Assembly (NCBI RefSeq): GCF_002210105.1
Contig: NZ_AQQU01000001.1
Span: 1-64,000, forward strand
From: Oceanicola sp. 22II-s10i
Lineage (GTDB): Bacteria; Pseudomonadota; Alphaproteobacteria; Rhodobacterales; Rhodobacteraceae
Reading direction: 5' to 3'
DNA length: 64,000 nucleotides
Below the pieces are notes generated by a model, which was not told where the DNA came from, did not search any database, and saw only the letters and a list, made by a program, of their open reading frames with translations. This document shows, piece by piece, positions 33,940 to 43,397 of this stretch (the stretch's first letter is position 1; the number at the start of each line of letters is the position of its first letter). A program made the translations under genes and the position numbers.

Positions 33940-36570
33940 ATGGCAGATCACCACACGGCACGCACCCCCGTCACCGACGCCCTTCTGAACCGCACCATGA
34001 CCCGGCTGCGCCTGCCGCTGGCGCTGACGCGGATCGGCATGGTGGCGGAACGCATGGCCCGCGCCTTCTGGCCGCTGTGGTCGCTGATCATCGCCATCCT
34101 CGCGGCCCTGATGCTGGGCCTTCAGGACATCGCCACTGTGGAGACCGTCTGGGGCACTGCAGTCGTGGCGGCACTGGCCGGGCTGTGGTTCCTCGGGCGC
34201 GGGCTGTGGAAGTTCCGCTGGCCCCGCAGGGAAGAGGCGTTCGAGCGTCTCGATTCCTCGCTCGTCGGCCGCCCGCTGACGGCGCTGCGCGACGCACAGG
34301 CGCTCGGGTCCGACGACGCCGCCTCGACCCGCCTCTGGCAGGCGCACCGCACCCGGATGGCCACCCGCGCGGAAACCGCGAAAGCGGTGGAGCCGGACCT
34401 GAGGGTCGCAACCTTCGATCCCTTCGGCATGCGTTACGTCGCGCTGACCGCCTTCCTGATCGCCGTGCTCTTCGGCTCGGTCTGGCGGGTCGGCTCCGTC
34501 ACCGGCATGGCCCCCGGCGGCGCCGTCGCCGCGACGGGCCCCAGCTGGGAAGGCTGGGTCGAACCGCCCGCCTATACCGGTCTGCCCGTGCTCTACCTCA
34601 ACGACATCGACACCCATGACGTGCAAGTCGCGCAGGGCAGCCGCGTGACCCTGCGCCTCTACGGCACCCCCGGCGCGCTGACGGTCGAGGAATCCGTGTC
34701 CGGCCGCATCGGCGAGGGGATGGATCCGACCGCCGCCAGCCAGGAATTCGTGGTCGCCCGCAACGGGTCGCTGACCATCGACGGGCCGAACGGACAGGCG
34801 TGGGATATCGCCGTCATCGCCGACCAGCGCCCCCATGTGGAACTGACCGGCGAGGCCGAGGCGAATTTCGAGGGCCGCATGTCCCTGCCCTTCTCCGCCA
34901 CCGACGACTACGGCGTCGAGGGCGGCGAGGCCGTCATCACGCTGGACCTCGACCGGATCGAACGGCGCTATGGCCTGGCCATCGACCCCGAGGCGCAGGA
35001 CCCGATCGTGATGCCCCTGCCGGTGCCGATCTCGGGCTCGCGCGCGGATTTCGAGGAGACGCTGATCGAGGACTTTTCCAAGCATCCCTGGGCCAACATG
35101 CCGGTCAAGATCGACCTGACCGCCACCGACGCGGCGGGCCAGAACGGCGTGACCGAGGGGCAGGAAATCACGCTGGCCGCCCGCCGGTTCTTTGACCCGC
35201 TGGCCGCCGTGGTGATCGAGATGCGGCGCGACCTGCTGTGGAACATCGACAACGGCCGCCGCGTCGCGCAGGTGCTCAAGGCCGTGTCCTGGCAGCCCGA
35301 GGGGCTGTTCCGAAAGGAAACCCATTATCTCCGCCTGCGCACGATCATGCGGCGTCTGGACGCCATGACCTCTCATGACGCCCTCACCCCTGAAAAGCGG
35401 GACGAAATGGCCGAGGCGCTTTGGGAACTGGCGCTCGTGATCGAAGACGGCGACATCGGCGACGCGATGGAGCGGATGCGCGCGGCGCAGGAGAAACTGT
35501 CCGAGGCGATGAAGAACGGTGCCTCGGAACAGGAAATCGCGCGCCTGATGCAGGAATTGCGCGACGCCACGCAGGATTACCTGCGCCAGCTGTCGCGGCA
35601 GGCCCAGCAGGAGCAGCAGCAGAACGGCGAGGAGAACGCCCAGAACGGCCAGCAGCAGCAGGGTATGCAGATGTCGCAGGACGACCTGCAGCGCATGATG
35701 GACCGCATCCAGGAACTGATGGAGCAGGGCCGCATGGCCGAGGCGCAACAGGCGCTCGAAGAGCTCCAGCAGATGATGGAGAACATGCGCGTCACCCAAG
35801 GCCAGGGCGGCCAGGGCCAGACCCCCGGCGACCAGGCGATGGAGGGGCTGTCCGAGACGCTCCGCGACCAGCAGGGCCTGTCGGATCAGGCGTTCCGCGA
35901 CCTGCAGGAACAGTTCAACCCCGGCGCCAACGCCGGCCAGAGCCAAGGCAACGAGGGCCGCAACGGCGGCATGGGCCGTGGCCAGCAGCACGATCAGGGC
36001 GGACAGGGCCAGAACCAGTCGCAGGGTCAGGGCCAGGGTCAGCCGGGCGGCGAGGCGCAGGGCAACGGCAATGACGAACGCTCGCTCGCCGAACGCCAGC
36101 AGCAGCTCCGGGACGAGCTGAACCGCCAGCGCGGGTCGCTGCCGAACCTTGGCGGCGAGGCCGGCGAGGCGGCGCGCGATGCGCTCGACCGTGCCGACCG
36201 CGCGATGCGTGGCGCCGAGGAGGCGCTGCGCAACCAGGACCTGGCCGAAGCGATCGACCGCCAGTCAGAGGCGATGGAAGCGCTCCGCGACGGGCTGCGC
36301 AACCTGGGCGAGGCGATGGCCGAGGAACAGCGCGAGATGCGCGGCGGTCAGGGCGAAATGCAGGGCAACGTCGGCGGCGAACGCAATGACCCGCTGGGGC
36401 GCAATGCCGGGACCAACGGGTCGATGGGCAATGACCGCGAGATGCTGCAGGGCGAGGACGTCTATCGCCGGGCGCGGGAACTGCTGGACGAGATCCGCCG
36501 CCGGTCCGGCGAGGGCGAGCGGCCGGATGTCGAACTCGAGTATCTCCGCCGCCTGATGGAACGGTTCTGA
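33940..36570 (+). CDS. DUF4175 / TIGR02302 family large membrane-anchored protein
   Basis: An 876-residue protein specific to Alphaproteobacteria. Residues 43-92 contain two membrane helices, a third lies at about 167-186 (YVALTAFLIAVLFGSVW), and the rest (about 190-876) is periplasmic. It contains a beta-rich region with GWVEPPAYTGLPVLYL, a helical region, and a Gln/Gly/Asn/Met-rich low-complexity part (about 550-720) followed by a helical C-terminus. Function is not established; an envelope role is likely. Position after lysA is conserved in the group as far as I recall. Confidence 0.88.
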   Translation: MADHHTARTPVTDALLNRTMTRLRLPLALTRIGMVAERMARAFWPLWSLIIAILAALMLGLQDIATVETVWGTAVVAALAGLWFLGRGLWKFRWPRREEAFERLDSSLVGRPLTALRDAQALGSDDAASTRLWQAHRTRMATRAETAKAVEPDLRVATFDPFGMRYVALTAFLIAVLFGSVWRVGSVTGMAPGGAVAATGPSWEGWVEPPAYTGLPVLYLNDIDTHDVQVAQGSRVTLRLYGTPGALTVEESVSGRIGEGMDPTAASQEFVVARNGSLTIDGPNGQAWDIAVIADQRPHVELTGEAEANFEGRMSLPFSATDDYGVEGGEAVITLDLDRIERRYGLAIDPEAQDPIVMPLPVPISGSRADFEETLIEDFSKHPWANMPVKIDLTATDAAGQNGVTEGQEITLAARRFFDPLAAVVIEMRRDLLWNIDNGRRVAQVLKAVSWQPEGLFRKETHYLRLRTIMRRLDAMTSHDALTPEKRDEMAEALWELALVIEDGDIGDAMERMRAAQEKLSEAMKNGASEQEIARLMQELRDATQDYLRQLSRQAQQEQQQNGEENAQNGQQQQGMQMSQDDLQRMMDRIQELMEQGRMAEAQQALEELQQMMENMRVTQGQGGQGQTPGDQAMEGLSETLRDQQGLSDQAFRDLQEQFNPGANAGQSQGNEGRNGGMGRGQQHDQGGQGQNQSQGQGQGQPGGEAQGNGNDERSLAERQQQLRDELNRQRGSLPNLGGEAGEAARDALDRADRAMRGAEEALRNQDLAEAIDRQSEAMEALRDGLRNLGEAMAEEQREMRGGQGEMQGNVGGERNDPLGRNAGTNGSMGNDREMLQGEDVYRRARELLDEIRRRSGEGERPDVELEYLRRLMERF

Positions 36571-36579
36571 ACCACACGA

Positions 36580-36605
36580 CCCTGCCCCGCGCAAACGGGG
36601 CGGGG
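36580..36605. terminator. bidirectional hairpin between the DUF4175 and zinc-ribbon genes
   Basis: CCCTGCCCCG (36580-36589) pairs with CGGGGCGGGG (36596-36605) with one G-T wobble and a 6-nt loop. No T-run follows, so it may be a rho-dependent or weak terminator for the convergent genes. Confidence 0.45.
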
Positions 36606-36610
36606 TGGGT

Positions 36611-37651
36611 TCACTCGGCGTTCATCGCATTCAGCCAGCCCACAAGCCGGTGCACCTGCGTGTCCAGCCAGAAACGCAGGGAATTGGCCATCTCCACATA
36701 GGCGGCCAGCGAATCCGCCAGCGCCGGGACCCGCACGGCCAGCCAGTCGGCCCGCAGGTAGAGGATGATGAGCAGCGCGGTAATCAGCAGCACCAGCCCG
36801 AACCCGGTGCGGAACCCGCGCCGCTGAACCCGGATGTCCGACTCGGCGGATACCTGGGCTTTTTCGACCTTCTCGCCCTTGCTGCGCAGGGAGGATGAAA
36901 GTTCGTCGATGTCGGGCAGCAGGTTGCGCCGTGACGCCCCCTGGCTGGCTTCCTCTTCCTGCTGAGGCGCCGGGGCCTTGGTGACCTCGCCCCGCAGTTT
37001 GGACATGCGCTCCCGCGCCTGCCGCTCGCGGCGTGCCGCCTCTGTCTCGGGTTCGCCGAGACCCAGCTCGGGCTGGCTTTCCAGCGGATCGGCCGCGCGG
37101 CTGCGGCTGCGCAGGGTGAAATCCGCCTCCTGCTTGAGGACCGAGGTCACATCCTCGGACAGCCTGCGGCGCGGCGTCACGCGGGCAGCGGCCACCGGGA
37201 TCGGGGCCGGGGCGTTGGTCGCGCCATCCTCTTCCTCTTCGTCCTCGTAGGCGTCTTCGTCGGAAAGGTTTCCGTCGTCCTCCGGATAATCCTCGTCCTC
37301 GTAGGACTGGTCCTCGGGATCGTCGTCGTCGGCAAGCCCGACCGCCTCCTCGACGTCATCCTCGTCCGCGAAGTCGTTGTCCTCGTCGTCTTCCGCGAAG
37401 GCGTTCTCGATCTCGGGCTCGGGCTCGGGCTCGGGTTCTTCCGCCGCAGCATCGGGAGTGCGTTCAGGCGCCACGCCATCAGGATCCGCAGGCGCTTCGC
37501 GCGGCGGCTGATCGGGGTCCGGCATGTTGTCGGGATGGTGCTGATACCACGTGACACCGCAGTTGGAACACTGCACGTCCCGCCCGTCGGTCGGTATGAC
37601 TTCCAGCGGCACCTCGTACTGGGCGCCGCAGTTCGGGCATGTCAGCCTCAT
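36611..37651 (-). CDS. zinc-ribbon (MJ0042-type) protein with acidic region and C-terminal membrane helix
   Basis: A 346-residue protein. The N-terminus MRLTCPNCGAQYEVPLEVIP...VQCSNCG binds zinc with Cys5, Cys8, Cys28 and Cys31. Residues 45-150 are a very acidic, Asp/Glu/Pro-rich low-complexity stretch. A single membrane helix lies at 283-299, with a short periplasmic tail. Start chosen at the zinc ribbon; an upstream frame adds 41 unrelated residues. It is divergent from ftsE, 116 nt apart. Function unknown; a zinc-ribbon followed by a transmembrane anchor is common in this family. Confidence 0.85.
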   Translation of the reverse strand: MRLTCPNCGAQYEVPLEVIPTDGRDVQCSNCGVTWYQHHPDNMPDPDQPPREAPADPDGVAPERTPDAAAEEPEPEPEPEIENAFAEDDEDNDFADEDDVEEAVGLADDDDPEDQSYEDEDYPEDDGNLSDEDAYEDEEEEDGATNAPAPIPVAAARVTPRRRLSEDVTSVLKQEADFTLRSRSRAADPLESQPELGLGEPETEAARRERQARERMSKLRGEVTKAPAPQQEEEASQGASRRNLLPDIDELSSSLRSKGEKVEKAQVSAESDIRVQRRGFRTGFGLVLLITALLIILYLRADWLAVRVPALADSLAAYVEMANSLRFWLDTQVHRLVGWLNAMNAE

Positions 37652-37767
37652 GCAAACTCCGTTCTGCCCAGACGGCATCATCCCCTGACCACGTTGCCGA
37701 CACCATATGTTGTTAGGGCCTGCCAGAAAAGAGCAAAGAAAAGCAGTGTTTCGCGATTGAAAGCAGC

Positions 37768-38490
37768 GTGACACTTGTGCAAAAGGAACCTCGTGAGCCG
37801 GGGGCGCCGTCCGTGATCGAACTTGAGAACGTGGCCTACAACTACGGCGGCGGGGAATTGCTGAGCGATGTTTCCCTCAAGCTCTCCCCCGGGTCGTTCC
37901 ACTTCCTGACCGGTCCGTCCGGGTCGGGCAAGACGACGTTCCTCAAGCTGTGTTACGCCGCCCTGATGCCGACCGCCGGACAGGCCAGCCTGTTCGGACA
38001 GGACGTGCGCGGCATGGATCGCGACGCGATCGCCCTGACCCGTCGGCGCATCGGCGTGGTGCATCAGGACTGCCAGTTCCTCGACCACCTGCCGATTTCG
38101 GAAAACGTCGCGCTGCCACTGGTCGTCTCGGGCCGCGACACGCTGCAGGAACAGGTCAACCTCAAGGACCTGCTGAGCTGGGTCGGGCTGAGCCACCGCG
38201 CGGGCGCCCGGCCGCCGGAACTGTCCGGCGGGGAACGCCAGCGCGCGGCGCTCGCACGCGCCGTCATCATGTCGCCGGACGTGATCCTGGCAGACGAGCC
38301 GACCGGCAACGTCGACTGGGAAATGTCGCAGCGGCTGATGACCCTGCTGATCGAGCTGAACCGCATGGGCAAGACCGTGTTGATCGCCACCCACGACCTG
38401 AGCCTGATCCGCGCCGCGAAAAGCCAGGTGCAGGCGCGGGTGCTGCGGATCGCGCAGCGGCGGCTGCAGCTTGCGGGGGCCGATCTGTGA
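37768..38490 (+). CDS. ftsE: cell-division ATP-binding protein FtsE
   Basis: ABC ATPase that with FtsX regulates septal peptidoglycan hydrolysis at division. It is 240 residues. Walker A is GPSGSGKT (49-56), signature LSGGERQRAALARAVI (152-167), Walker B VILADEPTGN. The apparent start is GTG preceded by no strong Shine-Dalgarno. The first 15 residues are an extension compared with E. coli FtsE, so the start is a little uncertain. It overlaps ftsX by GTGA. Confidence 0.94.
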   Translation: MTLVQKEPREPGAPSVIELENVAYNYGGGELLSDVSLKLSPGSFHFLTGPSGSGKTTFLKLCYAALMPTAGQASLFGQDVRGMDRDAIALTRRRIGVVHQDCQFLDHLPISENVALPLVVSGRDTLQEQVNLKDLLSWVGLSHRAGARPPELSGGERQRAALARAVIMSPDVILADEPTGNVDWEMSQRLMTLLIELNRMGKTVLIATHDLSLIRAAKSQVQARVLRIAQRRLQLAGADL

Positions 38491-39392
38491 AGACCGCGAT
38501 TGCCGCAGTGACGGACCTTTTCAAAGGCGACGCGCAGGCCGACCGGGTGGTGCCACCGACCGGCTTCACCGCGCGTCTGACGCTGTTCGCCGCCGCCGTG
38601 ATGACCTTTCTCGCCGTGTTCGCGCTGGCGCTTTCGCTGGCCACCGGGCGGCTGGCCGACCGCTGGTCGGACGCGCTCGCCCGCACCTCCACACTGCGTA
38701 TCTCGGCGCCCGCGGGACAGCTCGAAGGGCAGACCGCCGCCGCGCTGAGGGTGCTGGAGACGACCGAGGGCGTCGCCTCGGCCCGCGCCATGACCCCCGA
38801 GGAACAGCGCGCGCTGCTGGAGCCGTGGTTCGGCCCCGACGTCCCGGTCGAGAACCTGCCGATCCCGCAGCTGATCGAGATCGTCGAGGATGGGGACGGC
38901 TATGACGCCGCCGGCCTGCGCCTGCGCCTGCAGGCCGAGGTGCCGGGCGCGGTGCTGGACGATCACACCCGCTGGCGCCGACCGCTGGTTCAGGCGGCCT
39001 CGCGGCTGCGGCTGCTGGGGCTCGTGTCGCTGGTGCTGATCGGCACGGCGATGGCGGCAATGATCACGCTGGCCGCACAGGCCGCGCTGGCCGCGAACCA
39101 GCAGGTGATCGCGGTGCTGCGGCTGGTCGGCGCGCAGGACACCTATATCACCCGCGCTTTCGTGCGCCGGTTCACCCTGCGCGCCCTGACCGGTGCCGGG
39201 ATCGGCATGGTGCTGGGACTGGTCGCCGTGTCGATCCTGCCCTCGGCGCAGGACGAAGGCGGATTCCTGACCGGCCTCGGGTTCCGTGGTGTGCACTGGC
39301 TGTGGCCGCTCATCCTGCCCCCCGCCGCCGGGGTGGTGGCCTTCTGGGCCACCCGCGCCGCCGCGCAGCGCACGCTGAGGGACCTGCCATGA
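38487..39392 (+). CDS. ftsX: cell-division membrane protein FtsX
   Basis: A 301-residue membrane protein with four helices (about residues 30-51, 176-198, 224-250, 270-290) and a periplasmic domain (52-170) that would activate cell-wall amidases. The GTG start overlaps the ftsE stop, which gives translational coupling. QQVIAVLRLVGAQDTYITRAFVRRF is the conserved region that contacts FtsE. It ends in an ATGA overlap with plsC. The assignment combines topology, motif and partner. Confidence 0.92.
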   Translation: MKTAIAAVTDLFKGDAQADRVVPPTGFTARLTLFAAAVMTFLAVFALALSLATGRLADRWSDALARTSTLRISAPAGQLEGQTAAALRVLETTEGVASARAMTPEEQRALLEPWFGPDVPVENLPIPQLIEIVEDGDGYDAAGLRLRLQAEVPGAVLDDHTRWRRPLVQAASRLRLLGLVSLVLIGTAMAAMITLAAQAALAANQQVIAVLRLVGAQDTYITRAFVRRFTLRALTGAGIGMVLGLVAVSILPSAQDEGGFLTGLGFRGVHWLWPLILPPAAGVVAFWATRAAAQRTLRDLP

Positions 39393-40153
39393 TGCGGCGC
39401 GGCCCGGTCCAGTGGGTGATGTCGCTGCTCTTCAACGGGCAGATGTATGTCGCCATGCTGATCGCCGGGATCGCGTTCCTGCCCTGGGCCATTTTCGACC
39501 GGCGCGGCGCCTATTCCGGGGTGCATTACTATTCCGGCTGGGTGATGTGGACCGCCCGCTGGATGCTGGGCCTGAAATCCGAAGTGCGTGGCACGCCCCC
39601 GACCGGCGAGGTGCTGATCGCCTCCAAGCATCAGTCGTTCCTCGACATCATCATCATCGTGCACCACGTGCCCCGGCCCAAGTTCATCATGAAATCCGTC
39701 CTGCGCTTTGCCCCGATCCTCGGCTGGTATGCGCTGCGGATCGGCTGCGTGCCGGTGAACCGGGGCAAGCGGGCCGAGGCGATCCGCCAGATGATGGCGG
39801 GCGTGACGGCGGGCACCGCGCCTCCGGGCCAGATGATCATCTATCCGCAGGGCACACGGGTCGCGCCCGGCCGTCAGGTGCCCTACAAGGTGGGCAGTGC
39901 GGTGCTGTACGAACAACTGGGCCAGACCTGCATTCCCGCCGCCACCAATGTCGGCGTGTTCTGGCCCCGGCGCGGGATCATGCGCAAACCGGGCACCGCG
40001 ATCGTCGAGTTTCTGGACCCGATCCCGCCGGGGCTGGAGCGGGCGGAGTTCATGGCGCATCTCGAGGAGATGGTCGAGACGCGCTCAAACGACCTGATGC
40101 GAGAGGCAGGATTCGACCCCCATGCAGTATCTGGACACGATCGAGGCGCTTGA
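39389..40153 (+). CDS. plsC: 1-acyl-sn-glycerol-3-phosphate acyltransferase (PlsC family)
   Basis: A 254-residue lysophosphatidic acid acyltransferase in the inner membrane, with an N-terminal helix (20-35). The catalytic motif is KHQSFLD (His81, Asp86) and the substrate-binding motif IYPQGTR (151-157), which replaces the more common PEGTR. CVPVNRGKR is the third motif. It starts in the ftsX stop (ATGA) and overlaps the next gene by 32 nt. Co-location with ftsEX links envelope growth to division. Confidence 0.88.
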   Translation: MMRRGPVQWVMSLLFNGQMYVAMLIAGIAFLPWAIFDRRGAYSGVHYYSGWVMWTARWMLGLKSEVRGTPPTGEVLIASKHQSFLDIIIIVHHVPRPKFIMKSVLRFAPILGWYALRIGCVPVNRGKRAEAIRQMMAGVTAGTAPPGQMIIYPQGTRVAPGRQVPYKVGSAVLYEQLGQTCIPAATNVGVFWPRRGIMRKPGTAIVEFLDPIPPGLERAEFMAHLEEMVETRSNDLMREAGFDPHAVSGHDRGA

Positions 40154-40727
40154 AGCGCATTACGGCACCCCAGGCGAGGCAGCGATCAAGAAGGTCGCCG
40201 ACCGCCTGACCCCCACTTATCGCAAATGGATCATGGCCTCGCGCCTGTGCATGGTCTCGACCGTCGGCCCCGAGGGCACGGACGGCAGCCCGCGCGGCGA
40301 CGACGGCCCGGTGGTGCTGGAACTGGACGACCGCACGCTGGCGATGCCGGACTGGCGCGGGAACAACCGGATCGACACCCTGCGCAACATCGTGCGGGAC
40401 GGGCGCATCTCGCTGATGTTCCTCGTGCCGGGATCGAACAGCGTGATCCGGGTGAACGGAACGGCAAAGGTCACGGCGGATGCCGACCTGCTGGCACGGT
40501 TCGAACATCAGGGCAAACTGCCGCGCACGGTCATCGTGATCCGCATCGCCGAGGTCTATTCCCAGTGCGCCCGCGCCCTGATGCGCGCGCGGGTCTGGAC
40601 GGCGGGGGACGAAAGCGCGGCCCTGCCCTCGCCCGGCGACATCCTGACCGAAATGACCAGCGGTGCCTTCGACGGCAAGAGCTACGATCAGGAATGGCCG
40701 GAGCGGGCCAAGAGTTCGCTCTGGTAG
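40122..40727 (+). CDS. FMN-dependent PPOX-type flavoprotein
   Basis: A 201-residue split-barrel protein of the pyridoxamine-5'-phosphate-oxidase superfamily (MSMEG_1061 type). FMN-contact residues are in MASRLCMVSTVGPEGTDGSPRGD and DWRGNNRIDTLRNIVRD, followed by RISLMFLVPGSNSVIRVNGTA. It is not PdxH, since the length and the C-terminal part differ. Substrate unknown, probably a FMN- or F420-type redox reaction. Its start lies inside plsC (32-nt overlap), so it is the last gene of the ftsEX-plsC unit; it meets ispE tail to tail. Confidence 0.8.
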   Translation: MQYLDTIEALEAHYGTPGEAAIKKVADRLTPTYRKWIMASRLCMVSTVGPEGTDGSPRGDDGPVVLELDDRTLAMPDWRGNNRIDTLRNIVRDGRISLMFLVPGSNSVIRVNGTAKVTADADLLARFEHQGKLPRTVIVIRIAEVYSQCARALMRARVWTAGDESAALPSPGDILTEMTSGAFDGKSYDQEWPERAKSSLW

Positions 40728-40731
40728 GACG

Positions 40732-41583
40732 CTAGCGCAGGACGGTCGGGACGACCCACCATTCGGGATGCGCGGCGGCGATGGCAGCCGCCGCCTCGTC
40801 CGCGCCGCCCTCGGGGAACAGCCCGACACAGGTCGCGCCGGACCCGGACATCCGCGCCAGCGCACAGCCCGGCCGGGCGGAAAGGGCCGAGAGGCAGTCC
40901 GCGATGGCCGGTGCGACCGCTATGGCCGGCGGCTCCAGATCGTTGCGCAGGCGTGCCAGCAGGGCGACAGCATCGCGCGCATTTGCAGGCACAGGCATCG
41001 GATCGGGGATCGGCGGATTGTCCCGCCGGTCGAGCGCCGCGAACACGCGGGGCGTCGGCACCGGAACGCCGGGATTGACCAGCACAGCCGGGATCGCGGG
41101 CCAGTCACCGAGCGGTTCGACAACCTCGCCGATGCCGCGCATCCGGGCGGCACGGGCGGGGAGGCACACCGGCACGTCGGCGCCAAGCGCCTCGGCCCCC
41201 GGCGGCACCGCACGTCCGGTCAGCCGGGCCAGCGCCCTGAGAACCGCCGCCGCGTCGGAGGATCCGCCGCCGATCCCGGCCTCGGCGGGCAGGTGCTTGT
41301 CGAGGGCGATCGCGGCCTCCGCGCCGAAGAACGCCGCCGCCTTCAGACACAGGTTCGACGGGCCGTCCGGCACGCCGGCTGCACGGGGACCGGTCAACGT
41401 CAGCGATGAACGGTCCGCCAAAGCGACCGTCAGCGCATCGCCGACATCCGCGAAGGCCACGAGAGAATCGAGAAGGTGGTAGCCATCCCCGCGCCGCCCG
41501 GTGACGTGCAGCGCGAGGTTGATCTTGGCCGGGGCGAATTCGGTGACCCGTTCCGCGACCGGCCCGGTGTTACTGCTTGCCAC
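40732..41583 (-). CDS. ispE: 4-diphosphocytidyl-2-C-methyl-D-erythritol kinase
   Basis: GHMP kinase of the non-mevalonate isoprenoid pathway. It is 283 residues. [18 protein letters not shown] (19-36, with Lys20) and the ATP loop [15 protein letters not shown] (99-113) are characteristic, as is the C-terminal [12 protein letters not shown]. The start overlaps the end of the TPR gene upstream by 14 nt. IPP made by this pathway also supplies the polyprenyl synthase at 22877. Confidence 0.95.
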   Translation of the reverse strand: MASSNTGPVAERVTEFAPAKINLALHVTGRRGDGYHLLDSLVAFADVGDALTVALADRSSLTLTGPRAAGVPDGPSNLCLKAAAFFGAEAAIALDKHLPAEAGIGGGSSDAAAVLRALARLTGRAVPPGAEALGADVPVCLPARAARMRGIGEVVEPLGDWPAIPAVLVNPGVPVPTPRVFAALDRRDNPPIPDPMPVPANARDAVALLARLRNDLEPPAIAVAPAIADCLSALSARPGCALARMSGSGATCVGLFPEGGADEAAAAIAAAHPEWWVVPTVLR

Positions 41584-43270
41584 CGGCGACGGTCAGCGGT
41601 TCGGAGCCTTCCTCGGCCAGCACCGCGTCCAGCCCGACCTTGAGCTTGCGGCGGATGCGCTTGGCCTCGTCCTCTTCCGGCTCGAACGACAGGGCGCGGT
41701 GCCACTGGAACTCGGCCTCCATCTGGCGCCCGACGGCCCAGTAGACATCGCCCAGATGATCGTTGACCACGGAATCCACCGGCATCAGTTCCGCCGCGCG
41801 TTCCATGTGACCGACGGCTTCTTCATAACGGCCCAGCCGGTAAAGCACCCAGCCGAGACTGTCGACGATATAGCCGCTGTCGGGCCGCGCCGCCGCGGCC
41901 TCCTCGATCAGAGCCAGCGCCTCGTCGAGCTTGTCGCCCTTTTCGACCAGAGAATAGCCGAGGTAGTTCAGCACCTGCGGCTGGTTCGGGTTCAGCGCGA
42001 GCGCGGTGCGGAAATCGGCCTCGGCCTCGGCCCAGTCACCCAGACGCTCGTGACAGATGCCGCGGGCGTAATGGGCGAACCAGCGCGCGCCGTCGTCTGC
42101 ACCGTAGAGTTCCAGCGCCTTGTCATAGGCGCGGACCGCCTCGTCGAAATGCTTCTGCCCGCGCTGGAAATCCCCCAGCGTGGCATAGACCACGGGCAGC
42201 GTGCCGTGCGACTGCGCCAGCTGCGCCAGCACCTCGATCGCCGCGTCATACTTGCCTGCCGCCCTCAGCGCATCCGCGCGGCCCAGTTCGGCGGCATGGA
42301 AGGAAGGGTTCTCGCGCGGCACCCGGCGATAGGCCTCGACCGCCAGTTCGGGGCGGTTCAGATCCTCGAGCAGCTCGGCCGACAGCAGCAGGGCGTCGGA
42401 ATGATCCTGCCGCAGCGCTTCGGCGGTCCGGGAATAGAGCAGCGTGTAGTCATAGGACGCCTCGCCCCGCAGGGCGGCGGCGACGGAATAGAACACCTCG
42501 GCCACACCGTCAGACGCCTGCCGGACATGGGTGAAGGGCAGCACCTCGCCCTGTTCAAGCCGCGTCCGCATATCCGCCAGCGCCGGGTCCAGATCGTGCC
42601 CGAACAGCTCCTCGATCAGCCGCAGCGCCTCGGCGTGCTGGTCGAGCTGGCTCATCACCTCGATCCGCGCCATCGCGCCGCGCCGGGTCATCTGCAGCGG
42701 GCCGTTCTGGTCACCGTTGTAGATCGCCTCGGCCGCCTCGTAGTCGCCCACCATCCCGAGCGCGAGCGCCCGGTGATACAGCGCAAAGCCGCGCAGGCCG
42801 CGCTGTTCGGCCACGTCGTCGAACGCCTGCAGCGCCGCGCCCATGTCGCCCAGACCCACACGGGCCCATGCGACCAGCAGACCGTCGACCAGCGGGCCGA
42901 TGCCGTCCTTGGCCTCGACCCGGTCGATCACCTGCTGCCAGCGCCCCTGCACGACATCGTCCGCGATCAGGATCATGCTGGCGATCTGGCTGCGATAGCC
43001 GTTGTTGGCCATCCGCTGCGCCACCGGCACCGCGCGATCCAGCTCGCCCAGCGACAGCTGAGACAGCGCCGCGCCTTCCAGCATCTGTGCGTTCTTGGGG
43101 TCAGCCCCGAGCGCGCGGACATAGTAGTGAACCGCAGTCCGGTAATCGTTGGTCAGCCGTGCCTGGCGCGCCGCCAGATAATCGCCGGATGCGCCCTGCG
43201 CCAGAACCGGCGCGGCTGCAGCTTGCAGGACCGCCGCCACGATGAGCGCGCGGATCTTTTTCGATGCCAT
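41570..43270 (-). CDS. exported TPR-repeat protein
   Basis: A 566-residue protein with signal peptide [26 protein letters not shown] and about ten tetratricopeptide repeats; the clearest are at the C-terminal half (for example [23 protein letters not shown] and [28 protein letters not shown]). It would be a periplasmic or outer-membrane scaffold. The start at 43270 was chosen because AGGGGTAAGGGC precedes it; a GTG 24 nt upstream is less likely. In Alphaproteobacteria a similar TPR protein often lies before ispE. Function unknown. Confidence 0.85.
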   Translation of the reverse strand: MASKKIRALIVAAVLQAAAAPVLAQGASGDYLAARQARLTNDYRTAVHYYVRALGADPKNAQMLEGAALSQLSLGELDRAVPVAQRMANNGYRSQIASMILIADDVVQGRWQQVIDRVEAKDGIGPLVDGLLVAWARVGLGDMGAALQAFDDVAEQRGLRGFALYHRALALGMVGDYEAAEAIYNGDQNGPLQMTRRGAMARIEVMSQLDQHAEALRLIEELFGHDLDPALADMRTRLEQGEVLPFTHVRQASDGVAEVFYSVAAALRGEASYDYTLLYSRTAEALRQDHSDALLLSAELLEDLNRPELAVEAYRRVPRENPSFHAAELGRADALRAAGKYDAAIEVLAQLAQSHGTLPVVYATLGDFQRGQKHFDEAVRAYDKALELYGADDGARWFAHYARGICHERLGDWAEAEADFRTALALNPNQPQVLNYLGYSLVEKGDKLDEALALIEEAAAARPDSGYIVDSLGWVLYRLGRYEEAVGHMERAAELMPVDSVVNDHLGDVYWAVGRQMEAEFQWHRALSFEPEEDEAKRIRRKLKVGLDAVLAEEGSEPLTVAGGKQ

Positions 43271-43326
43271 GCCCTTACCCCTGTCTAGGTTCACCCGAGA
43301 CTAACGGTCGGCCTGCCATGACGCAA

Positions 43327-43360
43327 TGACGCCGGGTGCGCATTTGCTCACCCGGCGTCA
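43327..43360 (-). terminator. hairpin between ETF-QO and TPR genes
   Basis: TGACGCCGGGTG (43327-43338) pairs perfectly over 12 bp with CACCCGGCGTCA (43349-43360) around a 10-nt loop. It lies 38 nt after the ETF-QO stop. The downstream T-run is weak on the minus strand. Confidence 0.6.
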
Positions 43361-43397
43361 CAGTTTTGCAATGATCCGCTTAGTGCGGCAACATTGA

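Noticed and set aside
35600-36060. CAG/CAGGGC-rich low-complexity DNA as a satellite repeat
   Set aside because: It encodes the Gln/Gly-rich part of the DUF4175 protein in an uninterrupted frame; irregular units argue against a satellite.
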